The translations under genes and the position numbers were made by a program. A stretch of 64,000 bases of DNA from Paenibacillus dendritiformis (GTDB taxonomy: Bacteria > Bacillota > Bacilli > Paenibacillales > Paenibacillaceae), in assembly GCF_945605565.1 (NCBI RefSeq), contig NZ_OX216966.1, positions 3,030,001 to 3,094,000 on the forward strand, read 5' to 3'. Position 1 is the first letter of the stretch, and each line of letters opens with the position of its first letter. A model generated the notes under the pieces. The model worked only from the letters and a program-made list of their open reading frames with translations. It made no database searches and was not told the origin of the DNA. Positions 44,111 through 53,790 of the stretch are shown here, one piece after another.

Positions 44111-45385
44111 TTAGAACCGGCGGGGCGGCTCATAATAGTCACGAAAGGCGGCTCTCGCTTCCCAGCCGCGGAACGCGTTGGCATAGACGGCGGTGGCGCG
44201 TGCGTCCGCTTCGAGGCCGGCGCGGCCGCCCAGATGGCTGTTGTCGCGCGTCATGTTGAGGACGACGGGAAGCTCCGCGCAACGCTTCATTCGCTTCAAC
44301 AGATGGCGTCCGCGCTCGGTGAAGCCGAGCACCCGCACGTAAGCGGGACCCGTGCCGAGGGCGTCCGGGCCGAAATGAAATTTATCATGATGCAGCAAGA
44401 TATGGGCCAAGGTCCGCATCAATTTGGTCCGGGTATAGCGCTTCGTTTTCAGCTTGGCGATCAGCGACTCGACGCCAGGCTCCTCCAGCGTCTGGAGCGT
44501 TTGCTTGATGCGGTGCTCCAGCCCCTCGGTCACCTCCAGATACCGCGCCAGCTCCTCGGGCGGGAGCAGGTAGAGGCGGTAGAACAGCTCGCGGCCGAAC
44601 GCTTCCCAATCGAGCGGGGCCCTGCCGGCAGCATGCTCGCGCTCGAGGATGCGAAGCGTGCTCTCCGGCACATAGCGGGCCGCCGCAGCCAGTTCTCCGG
44701 AGCCGGACCAGAGGCGCCGGACGGCGGTGGCGCTGGCGATGGTTCCTTCCGGCGCTTCCGCATCGTGATAGCCGGCTTCGCGGCGGGGAATCGTCAGCGG
44801 CTTCATGTCGCTGTTCAGCCGCCGCATCGCCAGCAAATAGTGCAGCCCGAGCGAATTGTTCGGCTTCGTCAGCCAATGCCCGCCGGGCTCCGCTTCGCTG
44901 CCGGCGGGCGCCTCGCCTCCGTCGCCGCCGCCCAGAACCGGTCCGGCTGCGGCAGCGTAGGCGGCCGGATAGCTGTGCCCGGCCTTCAGCTCAGCACGCA
45001 GCCGGCCAGCGAATCCGTCCGGCTCGCGGGCCAGCGCCTTGGCGGCCCCGCGCAGCCGCTTCAGGTCGCCGGATTCGCTGCCGAAGCACAGCGCGTCGAC
45101 GACGCCGGTCGCCTGCAGCGTCGCGACCGCGCCGTAGGCGAACCATTCGGCCGGTTGGACAGCGTACGCGACCGGCAGCTCCAGCACGAGGTCGACGCCG
45201 GCGGCCAGCGCCATATCCGTACGCGCCCATTTGTCGGCCAGCGCCGGTTCGCCCCGCTGCAGGAAATGGCCGCTCATGACCGCGACGGCGGCTTCCGCCT
45301 CGGCCGCCAGCTTCGATTGCTCCAAATGATACAAATGCCCGTTATGAAGCGGGTTATATTCAACAACGATTCCGACCGTTTTCAT
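44111..45385 (-). CDS. tmcAL: tRNA(Met) cytidine acetate ligase (YlbM)
   Basis: A 424-residue HIGH-type nucleotidyltransferase: VGIVVEYNPLHNGHLYHL near the N-terminus (HNGH), GSESGDL, and NNSLGLHYLLAM. TmcAL activates acetate with ATP and forms N4-acetylcytidine at the wobble position of elongator tRNA-Met. ATG 45385 follows AAAGGAAGAG. A Gly/Ala/Glu-rich insert at about 145-170 (GGGDGGEAPAGSEAEPGG) is unusual but probably a surface loop. Confidence 0.95.
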   Translation of the reverse strand: MKTVGIVVEYNPLHNGHLYHLEQSKLAAEAEAAVAVMSGHFLQRGEPALADKWARTDMALAAGVDLVLELPVAYAVQPAEWFAYGAVATLQATGVVDALCFGSESGDLKRLRGAAKALAREPDGFAGRLRAELKAGHSYPAAYAAAAGPVLGGGDGGEAPAGSEAEPGGHWLTKPNNSLGLHYLLAMRRLNSDMKPLTIPRREAGYHDAEAPEGTIASATAVRRLWSGSGELAAAARYVPESTLRILEREHAAGRAPLDWEAFGRELFYRLYLLPPEELARYLEVTEGLEHRIKQTLQTLEEPGVESLIAKLKTKRYTRTKLMRTLAHILLHHDKFHFGPDALGTGPAYVRVLGFTERGRHLLKRMKRCAELPVVLNMTRDNSHLGGRAGLEADARATAVYANAFRGWEARAAFRDYYEPPRRF

Positions 45386-45586
45386 ATCACTCTTCCTTTC
45401 GATCACAGAATAAGGTAAGATGGTGATTCATGGACAGAAGGGTGAACTGGCTGCCCGTCCGGAGGGCCGTCAGGCCGCCGCGGCGCTCCTGAATTTCCCA
45501 TCCGATCATACCATGAACATGGAGCGATCGGCGAATTTTTGGCGGAGAGACAGAGGATGTTCCGGTAACCTGTCAAACGAATTTGG

Positions 45587-45616
45587 TTGACAAAGCATGA
45601 CGTTAATCGCTATAAT
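45587..45616 (+). promoter_or_regulatory. Consensus sigma-A promoter for yceD-rpmF
   Basis: TTGACA (45587-45592) and TATAAT (45611-45616) match the consensus exactly, with an 18-base spacer. The start codon of the DUF177 gene is 27 bases beyond the -10. Confidence 0.93.
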
Positions 45617-45642
45617 TAATTTTGTTTGTTTGGAGTGATGTT

Positions 45643-46158
45643 ATGAACATTCATTTTCGGGACATTGCCGCAAAAGGACAGGAAACACGCATTCAATCGG
45701 CATTTTCCGCTAGCGATGTGGTTCGGGACCGCAAAGATATTTCCATACCCGACCCGGTGACCGTGGATTTGACGGCAAGGGCGGAAGGCGAAGGACAGAT
45801 TGGCGTGCATGGCCAGCTGACCGCACGGTTGGAACTGGTATGTTCGCGTTGTTTGACGTCGTTTACCGAGACATACGTCATTCCGTTCGATGAGCAATTC
45901 AAGCTGACAGACTCTACTGATCTTTCCCCGGAGGAAGAAGAGGACGACGTCATTGCGGTGACGGAAGACCTTATCGACCTGCAGCCTTATGTGGAAGTAG
46001 CGCTATTGCTGGCCTTGCCGTTCGCGCCGCTGTGCAGCGAATCATGCAAGGGCTTGTGCCCGACCTGTGGCACGAACCGCAACGAGCAGTCCTGTGGCTG
46101 TTCGAACGAGCGCATCGACCCGAGACTGGCGGGGTTACAAGATTTCTTCAAGAAATAA
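45643..46158 (+). CDS. yceD: YceD/DUF177 family protein
   Basis: A 171-residue protein encoded directly upstream of rpmF, as in most bacteria. It has two Cys pairs (CSRCLTSF around 68-71; CKGLCPTCGTNRN near 135-147) and an acidic middle (LSPEEEEDDV). It is a member of the DUF177 family, linked to 23S rRNA accumulation or large-subunit assembly in other organisms. ATG 45643 has a GGAG site 7 bases before. Confidence 0.93.
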   Translation: MNIHFRDIAAKGQETRIQSAFSASDVVRDRKDISIPDPVTVDLTARAEGEGQIGVHGQLTARLELVCSRCLTSFTETYVIPFDEQFKLTDSTDLSPEEEEDDVIAVTEDLIDLQPYVEVALLLALPFAPLCSESCKGLCPTCGTNRNEQSCGCSNERIDPRLAGLQDFFKK

Positions 46159-46255
46159 ATAGCGACAGTAGAAGTATTCTGTCCAGGAAGAGCGCTGGCC
46201 GCACTTTTTGGACAGCCCTGGAAGAGCACGTAACTTGGGTAAGGAGGTGTAGAAC

Positions 46256-46429
46256 ATGGCAGTACCTCAAAGAAGAACGTCGAAGACTCGTCGTGACAAG
46301 CGCCGTACGCACTTTAAATTGTCTGTGCCTGGCATGGTGAAGTGCGCACAATGCGGAGAGTTGAAATTGGCTCACCATGTATGCAAAGTGTGCGGAACAT
46401 ACAAAGCAAGAGAGATCATCAAACAATAA
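46256..46429 (+). CDS. rpmF: 50S ribosomal protein L32
   Basis: A 57-residue protein: [19 protein letters not shown], then KCAQCGELK and VCKVCGTYK, a complete four-Cys zinc ribbon. AAGGAGGTG lies 7 bases before ATG 46256. It is part of the yceD operon and ends at the terminator at 46446. Confidence 0.98.
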   Translation: MAVPQRRTSKTRRDKRRTHFKLSVPGMVKCAQCGELKLAHHVCKVCGTYKAREIIKQ

Positions 46430-46445
46430 TGACTCATAAGAAAAG

Positions 46446-46480
46446 GCAGTGCTTCGCCAACGGTGGGGCGCTGTTTTTTT
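46446..46480 (+). terminator. Terminator after rpmF
   Basis: CAGTGC (46447-46452) pairs with GCGCTG (46468-46473, one G-T pair), with extra pairing inside, followed by seven T. Confidence 0.85.
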
Positions 46481-46533
46481 ATAAATCGACGCTGATTTCA
46501 TAACTTCTGCTTTTCTTTGCCGGCGATTTTATA

Positions 46534-46559
46534 TATACTGGATTAGTACCAGGTTCTAA
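46534..46559 (+). promoter_or_regulatory. fapR promoter -10 and FapR operator
   Basis: TTAGTACCAGGTTCTAA (46543-46559) closely matches the known FapR operator (TTAGTACCTGRTACTAA) and lies immediately after a TATACT -10 (46534-46539). FapR is displaced by malonyl-CoA, so this would autoregulate the fap regulon operon that follows. Confidence 0.85.
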
Positions 46560-46691
46560 TGGCTCCTATTAACGGCCTCTTCATTTGTGAAGATGAGATA
46601 AAGTAATTATTCCGATTATATTCCGAGGCTCCGAAGTCGATGTGACGATCCGGACAACAGGACAAGAAGGTGGTGCGGGGTCATCCAACGT

Positions 46692-47288
46692 TTGCCGAAG
46701 CGACAGCGTCAACAGCAGTTGGCGAAAATCATAGAGGAAAATCCGTTTGTAACCGATCAGGAACTGACCCGCATGCTGAAGGTCAGTATCCAGACCATTC
46801 GCCTCGACCGGATGGAGCTGGCCATCCCGGAGCTGAGGGAGCGCTTGAAGATGATGGCGGAGCAGACCTACGATCAGGTGCGGTCGCTGCCGCTCCATGA
46901 AGTGGTCGGAGATATTGTGGACCTGCAGCTGGATCATAGCGGCATCTCGTATTTCGAGATACGCGAGGAGCATGTCTTCTCGCGGACCCATATCGCGCGG
47001 GGCCATCATTTGTTCGCGCAGGCGAACTCGCTGGCCGTCGCTGTCATCAACGATGAGATCGCATTGACGGCCACGGCGGACATCCGCTTCATCCGGCCGG
47101 TGCGCCTGGGAGAGAAATGCATCGCCAAGGCATATGTCCGATCCGGAACGGGGGCACGGAGCAAGGCAAAGGTGGAAGTGTTCAGCTATGTCGGCGAGGA
47201 ACTGGTGTTCCAGGGCAACTTTATCATATTCCGTTCAGGCGCGATGAACGGCAGCGAAGGAGGAGACGAGCATGAGAATCGCCATTGA
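46692..47288 (+). CDS. fapR: Transcription factor FapR (fatty acid and phospholipid regulator)
   Basis: A 198-residue repressor. The DNA-binding helix-turn-helix is about 12-50 (NPFVTDQELTRMLKVSIQTIRLDR). The hot-dog malonyl-CoA-binding domain is about 70-190 (EEHVFSRTHIARGHHLFAQANSLAVAV split across it, and TATADIRFIRPV). It starts at TTG 46692. The ribosome site is poor, so a nearby alternative is possible. Its last 17 bases overlap plsX. A FapR operator lies at 46543. Confidence 0.95.
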   Translation: MPKRQRQQQLAKIIEENPFVTDQELTRMLKVSIQTIRLDRMELAIPELRERLKMMAEQTYDQVRSLPLHEVVGDIVDLQLDHSGISYFEIREEHVFSRTHIARGHHLFAQANSLAVAVINDEIALTATADIRFIRPVRLGEKCIAKAYVRSGTGARSKAKVEVFSYVGEELVFQGNFIIFRSGAMNGSEGGDEHENRH

Positions 47289-48270
47289 CGCCATGGGCGG
47301 GGACAACGCTCCGGAATGCAATGTGCAAGGGGTTCTTGCCGCGGCGCAGGCATGGTCTGATATCGAGCTGCTGCTGGTGGGGGACGAGGCGAGGCTGGAG
47401 CCGCTGCTGACATCCCGGCCTGCGAATGTCCGCATCGTTCATGCGGCGAGCACGATCGAAGCGGATGACGAGCCTGTCAAGGCGGTCAGACGCAAGAAGG
47501 ACGCTTCGATGGTTGTCGCCGGACGAATGGTGCGGGAAGGGGAAGCGGACTGCATGATCTCGGCCGGGAACACCGGCGCGCTCATGACGACGGGACTGCT
47601 GGTCGTCGGGCGGATGGCCGGCGTCGAGCGGCCGGCGCTGTCGCCGATGATTCCGACGATGGACGGACGCGGCGTGCTGGCGCTCGATCTGGGGGCGAAC
47701 ATGGATGCGAAGCCGGAGCATCTCGTGCAGTATGCGCTGATGGGCAGCATTTACCGGGAGAAGGTGCACGGCATTCCGAAGCCGCGCGTCGGGCTGCTCA
47801 ACGTCGGCACCGAAGCGATGAAAGGCAACGAATTGACGAAGCAGGTATATCCGATGCTGGAACAGCTGCCGATTCATTTCGTCGGCAATGTGGAGGCGCG
47901 CGATGTGCTGGAAGGCAGCTGCGACGTGCTCGTATGCGACGGGTTCGTCGGCAATGTGCTTCTCAAGTCATTGGAAGGCACGGCCGGATCCCTGTTCAGT
48001 GTGCTGAAGCAGGAATTTACCCGTTCCTGGTATACGAAGCTGGCTGCCGCGGTGCTGATGCCGGGCTTGAAGCGTCTGAAGAAGATGATGGATTACAAGG
48101 AGCACGGCGGGGCGCCGCTGCTCGGGTTGAACGGGCTGGTGCTGAAAGCCCACGGTTCTTCGGACGCGCGGGCGATCGAGAATGCGGTCCGCCAAGCGCG
48201 TACGGCGCTGCAGCATGATCTTATCCACACGATTGCAACGGAAATCGGAGGGACTACAAGCGGGAAGTGA
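47272..48270 (+). CDS. plsX: Phosphate acyltransferase PlsX
   Basis: A 332-residue enzyme that makes acyl-phosphate from acyl-ACP for phospholipid synthesis: [15 protein letters not shown] at the start, SAGNTGALM and [13 protein letters not shown], and [18 protein letters not shown] 47272 overlaps fapR. GGAGGAGACG serves as ribosome site. Confidence 0.98.
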   Translation: MRIAIDAMGGDNAPECNVQGVLAAAQAWSDIELLLVGDEARLEPLLTSRPANVRIVHAASTIEADDEPVKAVRRKKDASMVVAGRMVREGEADCMISAGNTGALMTTGLLVVGRMAGVERPALSPMIPTMDGRGVLALDLGANMDAKPEHLVQYALMGSIYREKVHGIPKPRVGLLNVGTEAMKGNELTKQVYPMLEQLPIHFVGNVEARDVLEGSCDVLVCDGFVGNVLLKSLEGTAGSLFSVLKQEFTRSWYTKLAAAVLMPGLKRLKKMMDYKEHGGAPLLGLNGLVLKAHGSSDARAIENAVRQARTALQHDLIHTIATEIGGTTSGK

Positions 48271-48281
48271 GTGGTGCGATA

Positions 48282-49268
48282 ATGAATTTGCGTTCGGTAG
48301 GCATTATCGGTACGGGGAAATACGTACCCGAACGGGTATTGACCAATGAAGACTTGGAAAAGATGGTCGATACAAGTGACGAATGGATTGTAACCCGGAC
48401 CGGGATTAAAGAGCGGCGTATCGCGGCCGAGCATGAAGCGACGTCGGATTTGGCGTATCATGCCGCCCAGGAGGCGCTGAAGGCGGCCGGCATCACGGCC
48501 GAGCAGCTGGATCTGATCGTCGTTACGACGGTTACGCCGGACATGACTTTCCCGTCCACGGCCTGTCTGCTTCAGGAACGGCTTGGCGCCAAGCGCGCCG
48601 CGGCCTTCGACCTGTCGGCGGCTTGTTCGGGCTTCATTTACGGGCTGGCGAATGCGAGCAACTTCATCGCGATGGGCACCTACCAATATGCGCTCGTCGT
48701 CGGGGCGGAATGCCTGTCCCGGATTACGGATTATACGGACCGGAACACATGCATCCTGTTCGGAGACGGCGCCGGAGCGGCCGTGCTCGGTCCGGTTGCG
48801 GAAGGACGCGGCTTCCAGTCGTTCGAGCTGGGCGCGGACGGCAGCGGCAAGGAGCTCTTGAAGCTGGAAGGCGGAGGTTCCCGTCACCCTGCCTCGCATC
48901 AGACCGTGGACGACAAGCTCCATTATCTCTATATGAACGGCAGGGAAGTATTCAAGTTCGCGGTGCGCATCATGGGCAATGCCGCCGATGAGGCGCTCAA
49001 AAAGGCGGGCAAGACGAAGGAAGACATCGATCTGCTCATCCCGCATCAAGCGAATACCCGGATTATTCATGCCGCGATCGAGCGCCTGAATCTGCCGGAG
49101 GAGAAATGCGTCATCAATCTGCCGAAGTATGCGAACACGTCGGCGGCATCGATACCGCTCGCCTTGGCGGAAGCGGTGGAGGAAGGCCGGGTGAAGGAAG
49201 GCGACACGCTTCTTCTCGTCGGCTTCGGCGGAGGCTTGACGTGGTCGGCATCGGTTATTCAATGGTAA
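48282..49268 (+). CDS. fabH: 3-oxoacyl-ACP synthase III
   Basis: A 328-residue initiating condensing enzyme. The triad is Cys115 in SAACSGF, His in IPHQANTRI and Asn in [10 protein letters not shown]. It condenses acyl-CoA with malonyl-ACP. ATG 48282 is chosen over the in-frame GTG 48267, which overlaps the plsX stop. The ribosome site is weak, so translation is probably coupled. Confidence 0.97.
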   Translation: MNLRSVGIIGTGKYVPERVLTNEDLEKMVDTSDEWIVTRTGIKERRIAAEHEATSDLAYHAAQEALKAAGITAEQLDLIVVTTVTPDMTFPSTACLLQERLGAKRAAAFDLSAACSGFIYGLANASNFIAMGTYQYALVVGAECLSRITDYTDRNTCILFGDGAGAAVLGPVAEGRGFQSFELGADGSGKELLKLEGGGSRHPASHQTVDDKLHYLYMNGREVFKFAVRIMGNAADEALKKAGKTKEDIDLLIPHQANTRIIHAAIERLNLPEEKCVINLPKYANTSAASIPLALAEAVEEGRVKEGDTLLLVGFGGGLTWSASVIQW

Positions 49269-49360
49269 TCGGGCGCCATCGCAGCGAAAAAATTGAACCG
49301 AATCACGGCGCCTGGCCGTAATACGTTATAGACATCAGTCATTGGAAGGGAGTGTGCCCT

Positions 49361-50284
49361 ATGGGCAAATTGGCATTTGTCTTTCCTGGACAAGGCTCGC
49401 AAGCGGTCGGCATGGGCAAGGATGTGTACGATGCCGTTCCGGCGGCGCGGGAAGCGTTCGAGACAGCCGACCGGGTATTGGGATTCCCGTTGACCGAGAT
49501 GATATTCCAAGGTCCGGAGAGCGACTTGAAGCAGACGTCGAACACGCAGCCGGCGCTGCTGGCGACGAGCTGGGCGCTCTATCAGGCGCTGGAGCGCCAT
49601 CATATCCGGCCGGATTATGTGGCCGGACACAGCCTGGGCGAATACGGCGCGCTCGTGGCGGCAGGCGTGCTCCGCTTCGAGGATGCGATCGCCATCGTGC
49701 GCCAGCGCGGCCAGTTCATGGAGCAGGCCGTTCCGAGCGGCCAGGGCGCTATGGCGGCCGTGCTCGGCGCCGAACGCGAGCGGCTGGGCGCCCTGTGCGA
49801 TGATATCTCCGCCGCCGGAACTCCGGTCGAGATGGCGAATCTGAACTGTCCGGGCCAGATCGTCGTGTCCGGATCCCGCGAAGGGATCGACGCGGTGGTC
49901 GAGCGCGGCAAGGAAGCCGGAGCGAAGCGGGTCATTCCGCTCGAAGTGAGCGGACCGTTCCATTCCGCGCTGATGAAGCCGGCGGCCGAGCGGCTCGGTG
50001 AGGCGCTGCGGGCCGTAGAGATGCAGGATGCGCGCATTCCTGTCATCGCGAATGTGACCGCCCGTCCGGTCACCGAGGCCGAGCAGATTCGCGGCTTGCT
50101 GGTTGAGCAGGTATTTTCGCCTGTCCTCTGGGAGGACAGCGTCCGCTATTTGATCGATCAAGGCGTGGACACCTTCGTCGAGATTGGGTCGGGCACGGTG
50201 CTGGCCGGCCTCATCAAAAAAATCGACAGATCGGTGCGCATCGTCTCCATGAACAGTCTAGAGGCGATTGAAGCATACAAATGA
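49361..50284 (+). CDS. fabD: Malonyl-CoA:ACP transacylase
   Basis: A 307-residue transacylase: FPGQGSQAVGMGKD at the start, catalytic Ser91 in GHSLGEYGAL, the GPFHSALM motif, and a C-terminal VEIGSGTVLAGLIKK. It supplies malonyl-ACP to FAS II. GGAAGGGAG precedes ATG 49361. Much more similar to standard FabD than to the PKS AT domains at the left end. Confidence 0.98.
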   Translation: MGKLAFVFPGQGSQAVGMGKDVYDAVPAAREAFETADRVLGFPLTEMIFQGPESDLKQTSNTQPALLATSWALYQALERHHIRPDYVAGHSLGEYGALVAAGVLRFEDAIAIVRQRGQFMEQAVPSGQGAMAAVLGAERERLGALCDDISAAGTPVEMANLNCPGQIVVSGSREGIDAVVERGKEAGAKRVIPLEVSGPFHSALMKPAAERLGEALRAVEMQDARIPVIANVTARPVTEAEQIRGLLVEQVFSPVLWEDSVRYLIDQGVDTFVEIGSGTVLAGLIKKIDRSVRIVSMNSLEAIEAYK

Positions 50285-50412
50285 TGGCTTGACGGCCGCG
50301 GCGATGCGGTAACCGCATGGAACTCGCTACGCAGGTCTGACATCATTTCGTGTCCATGCCGATAGAGCGTGCAGACGACTCGTATCGAAGATTTTGCGAA
50401 AGGGGAATACCG

Positions 50413-51159
50413 ATGTCCAGCTTGGAAGGAAAAACGGCGCTCGTCACAGGAGCGTCCCGCGGTATCGGCCGGGCGATTGCCATTCATTTGGCGGAAGCCG
50501 GCGCCGATGTCGTCGTCAATTATGCCGGCAGCGAAGCGGCGGCGGCCGAGACGGCGGCAGCGATTGCGGCCCATGGGCGCAAAGCTGTCACGGTGAAGGC
50601 CAACGTCGGCAAGATGGAGGAAGCCGAGCAGCTTGTGAAGACTGCGTTGGAACAATTCGGAAAAATTGACATTTTGGTGAATAATGCCGGCATTACAAGA
50701 GATAATTTAATTATGCGGATGAAAGAAGAAGAGTTCGATCAGGTGATCGAGACGAACCTGAAGGGCGTCTTCAACTGCATCAAAGCCGTCACGCGCCCGA
50801 TGATGAAGCAGCGCTCCGGCCGCATCATTAACATTTCGTCCGTCGTCGGCGTGCTCGGCAATCCCGGACAGGCCAATTATGTGGCGGCCAAGGCGGGAGT
50901 CATCGGCCTGACGAAGGCGTCGGCCCGCGAGCTTGCTTCCCGGGGCATTACCGTCAACTGCGTCGCGCCGGGATTTATCGAGACCGATATGACCGACGTG
51001 CTGCCGGAAGACATGAAGGCGCAGCTGCTCGGCCAGATTCCGTTAGGGAAGCTCGGCCAGCCGGCGCATATCGCCAAGGCGGTCCGCTTCCTCGCTTCGG
51101 AGGACGCGGAGTACATGACCGGCCAGACGATCCACGTCGATGGCGGCATGTATATGTAG
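50413..51159 (+). CDS. fabG: 3-oxoacyl-ACP reductase
   Basis: A 248-residue short-chain dehydrogenase: [11 protein letters not shown] cofactor loop near the N-terminus, [10 protein letters not shown], catalytic Ser in NISSVVG and Tyr/Lys in YVAAKAG, and [11 protein letters not shown]. It performs the NADPH-dependent first reduction of the elongation cycle. ATG 50413 has AAAGGGGAA upstream. Confidence 0.98.
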   Translation: MSSLEGKTALVTGASRGIGRAIAIHLAEAGADVVVNYAGSEAAAAETAAAIAAHGRKAVTVKANVGKMEEAEQLVKTALEQFGKIDILVNNAGITRDNLIMRMKEEEFDQVIETNLKGVFNCIKAVTRPMMKQRSGRIINISSVVGVLGNPGQANYVAAKAGVIGLTKASARELASRGITVNCVAPGFIETDMTDVLPEDMKAQLLGQIPLGKLGQPAHIAKAVRFLASEDAEYMTGQTIHVDGGMYM

Positions 51160-51240
51160 GGCTTCTCAGTCTATGATTCCATGGACTTTAAGCATTATTT
51201 TGTAAGAGGTTTTGATATGGTAATTTAAAATGTTTTTTCG

Positions 51241-51246
51241 TATAAT
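51241..51246 (+). promoter_or_regulatory. Possible internal promoter before acpP
   Basis: A perfect TATAAT lies 22 bases before the acpP start in an AT-rich stretch. The -35 is not recognisable. An extra promoter is common for this highly expressed gene, but the support is one hexamer. Confidence 0.4.
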
Positions 51247-51267
51247 ACCAAGGAGGAGGTGAACCGG

Positions 51268-51504
51268 ATGTCAGCAGAAGTGTTTGAGCGAGTGAAGCGC
51301 ATCATCGTTGAGCGCCTTGGCGTGGATGAAGCGGAAGTAACACTGGAAGCATCTTTTAAAGATGATCTTGGCGCTGATTCCCTCGATGTTGTGGAATTGG
51401 TCATGGAATTGGAAGATGAGTTTGATATGGAAATCTCTGATGAAGACGCAGAGAAGATTACTTCGGTAGGAGAAGTAGTGAATTACATACAATCTCATAA
51501 GTAA
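51268..51504 (+). CDS. acpP: Acyl carrier protein (fatty acid synthesis)
   Basis: A 78-residue ACP with phosphopantetheine Ser38 in [12 protein letters not shown] and the typical acidic composition. AAGGAGGAGGTG lies 6 bases before ATG 51268. It lies between fabG and fabF in the normal order. Confidence 0.98.
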   Translation: MSAEVFERVKRIIVERLGVDEAEVTLEASFKDDLGADSLDVVELVMELEDEFDMEISDEDAEKITSVGEVVNYIQSHK

Positions 51505-51629
51505 GCAGGTAGTAAGTCCCGTTCAAGCAGTAACGGGACTTCTCCTCATTTACATTGTATGTAGCGCGTTGTCTACCTAGGGATGCGCTTGATGAATAGA
51601 ACTCGGAACTGATATAGAGGTGATACGCG

Positions 51630-52865
51630 TTGAAACAGAGGGTTGTAGTGACCGGGATGGGCGTGGTAACGGCTCTCGGTTCGGACCTTGATACCTTGTG
51701 GAGGAGCCTGATGGAAGGCAAGTCAGGCATTTCGCAGATCGAGGCGTTTGATACGACCGATTACCCGACTAAGATCGCTTCTTCCGTGAAAGATTTCAAT
51801 CCGGAAGACTATATAGATAAGAAGGAAACCCGCCGTATGGACCGCTTCGTTCAATTCGGCATCGCTGCGAGCAAGAAGGCGCTGGAAGATGCCGGGCTGG
51901 ACATGGATCAGACGAATCGGGATCGGGTCGGCGTCATCGTCGGTTCGGGAATCGGCGGACTGGGAACGTGGGAAGAGCAGCATCGCATTTTGCTGGAAAA
52001 AGGGGTTAAGCGAGTCAGTCCTTTCTTCATTCCGATGATGATCGCGAACATGGCGTCAGGCCATATCTCGATGATGATCGGCGCGCGCGGCCCGAATACG
52101 GCTGCCGTATCCGCATGCGCGACCGGGACCCACTCGATCGGCGATGCGTTCAAGATCATTCAGCGCGGCGACGCCGACGTCATGATCTGCGGCGGTGCCG
52201 AAGCAACGATCCGCCCGATTGGGATGGCTGGATTCTGTGCGATGCGCGCCATGTCCACCCGCAATGACGAACCGGAACGCGCGAGCCGGCCGTTCGATGT
52301 CGACCGCGACGGCTTCGTGATGGGCGAGGGCTCCGGTGTGCTCGTTCTCGAGTCGCTGGAGCACGCGCTGCAGCGCGGAGCACGCATCTATGCGGAGGTT
52401 GCCGGCTACGGCATGAGCGCGGATGCGCATCATATTACGGAGCCGGATCCGGAAGGTCCTGCGCTCTGCATGACGAGAGCGATTCAGGATGCGGGATTCC
52501 AGCCGGAGCAGATCGATTATATTAACGCGCACGGAACATCGACCCCGGTCGGGGACAAATCGGAAACCCGGGCCATCAAGGCCGCGTTGGGTGACCATGC
52601 AAGGAATGTAGCGATTAGTTCTACGAAGTCAATGACAGGACACTTGCTTGGTGCAGCCGGCGGAGTAGAAGCCGTTATCTGCGCATTGACGCTGCAGCAT
52701 GGCATGATTCCGCCAACAATCAACTTAGAGAATCAAGATCCGGAATGCGACCTGGATTACGTGCCGAATGTGCCGCGCAAGGCGGACGTCCGCACCGCCA
52801 TGTCGAACTCATTCGGCTTCGGAGGGCATAACGCGACCGTTGTATTAACGAAATACGAAGCGTAA
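51630..52865 (+). CDS. fabF: 3-oxoacyl-ACP synthase II
   Basis: A 411-residue elongating condensing enzyme: Cys163 in [12 protein letters not shown], His in [12 protein letters not shown] and in [12 protein letters not shown], and a C-terminal [14 protein letters not shown]. The start is TTG 51630 with AGAGGTGAT upstream. It is followed 12 bases later by rnc. Confidence 0.98.
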   Translation: MKQRVVVTGMGVVTALGSDLDTLWRSLMEGKSGISQIEAFDTTDYPTKIASSVKDFNPEDYIDKKETRRMDRFVQFGIAASKKALEDAGLDMDQTNRDRVGVIVGSGIGGLGTWEEQHRILLEKGVKRVSPFFIPMMIANMASGHISMMIGARGPNTAAVSACATGTHSIGDAFKIIQRGDADVMICGGAEATIRPIGMAGFCAMRAMSTRNDEPERASRPFDVDRDGFVMGEGSGVLVLESLEHALQRGARIYAEVAGYGMSADAHHITEPDPEGPALCMTRAIQDAGFQPEQIDYINAHGTSTPVGDKSETRAIKAALGDHARNVAISSTKSMTGHLLGAAGGVEAVICALTLQHGMIPPTINLENQDPECDLDYVPNVPRKADVRTAMSNSFGFGGHNATVVLTKYEA

Positions 52866-52877
52866 GGAGTCAGACTG

Positions 52878-53576
52878 TTGAGTGTAGAATTGAAGCAGTT
52901 ACAGCAGAAACTGAACATTCATTTCCGAAACAGGCAGCTGTTAAAACAGGCGTTTACCCATGCTTCCTACGTAAACGAACATCGCTTCGGTCAGCACCAA
53001 GACAATGAACGCCTAGAATTTTTGGGCGATGCTGTGTTGGAGCTGACAGTGTCCGAATTTTTGTTCCATCAATGTCCGACACGGCCCGAAGGAGAACTGA
53101 CCAAGATGCGCGCATCGATCGTCTGCGAGCCATCCCTCGTCAAATTTGCCAATCAGTTGCAATTCGGCAAGTATGTGCTGCTTGGCAAAGGCGAAGAGTT
53201 GACGGGAGGGCGGACACGCCCAGCGCTGCTGGCCGATGTGTTCGAATCGTTCATCGGTGCATTGTATCTCGATCAAGGGCTGGAGCCTGTGCGGGAGTTT
53301 TTGCGGAATCATATTTTTCCGCAGATCTCGCTTGACGGCAAGCTGCAGACGAATGATTACAAGACGCAGCTGCAGGAGCTCACGCAGCACCACAACCTGG
53401 GGGCGCTTGAGTATCGTATTGTGGAGGAACGCGGACCTGCGCATGAACGGGAGTTCGTGTCCGAGGTTCACATGGGAGAGATCTGTCTGGGCCGCGGAGT
53501 CGGCCGCTCCAAGAAAGAAGCGGAGCAGCAGGCTGCGGCTGAAGCCCTCGAGCAATTGGTTATTCCGAAATCATAA
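52878..53576 (+). CDS. rnc: Ribonuclease III
   Basis: A 232-residue double-strand RNase. The catalytic domain is about 1-155, with [14 protein letters not shown] and [11 protein letters not shown]. The dsRNA-binding domain is about 158-228 ([29 protein letters not shown]). It processes rRNA. TTG 52878 has AAGGAG 8 bases upstream. Placement before smc and ftsY is as in other Bacilli. Confidence 0.98.
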   Translation: MSVELKQLQQKLNIHFRNRQLLKQAFTHASYVNEHRFGQHQDNERLEFLGDAVLELTVSEFLFHQCPTRPEGELTKMRASIVCEPSLVKFANQLQFGKYVLLGKGEELTGGRTRPALLADVFESFIGALYLDQGLEPVREFLRNHIFPQISLDGKLQTNDYKTQLQELTQHHNLGALEYRIVEERGPAHEREFVSEVHMGEICLGRGVGRSKKEAEQQAAAEALEQLVIPKS

Positions 53577-53586
53577 GGTACTGTTA

Positions 53587-53614
53587 GGCCGGCGGGACGC
53601 TGCCGGCCGGTTTC
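53587..53614 (+). terminator. Hairpin after rnc
   Basis: GGCCGGC (53587-53593) pairs with GCCGGCC (53602-53608), followed by GGTTT. The T-run is weak. A longer-range pair AAAGAGCAAA/TTTGCTCTTT lies at about 53620-53690. Confidence 0.5.
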
Positions 53615-53790
53615 GCAGAAAGAGCAAAGAGCAGCGCGCGAGACGGAACGGATGCCATTCCGTGACAGGCTGGTTTTTGCTCTTTCTTTGTCCAGCGCCG
53701 GGGCTTGGTCAGGCAGCATGGACAACCGGATAGAGTGGGCTGATTCGGATCGCGATATGGTACAATAAACGTTGAGGTGAATGAGGAACG

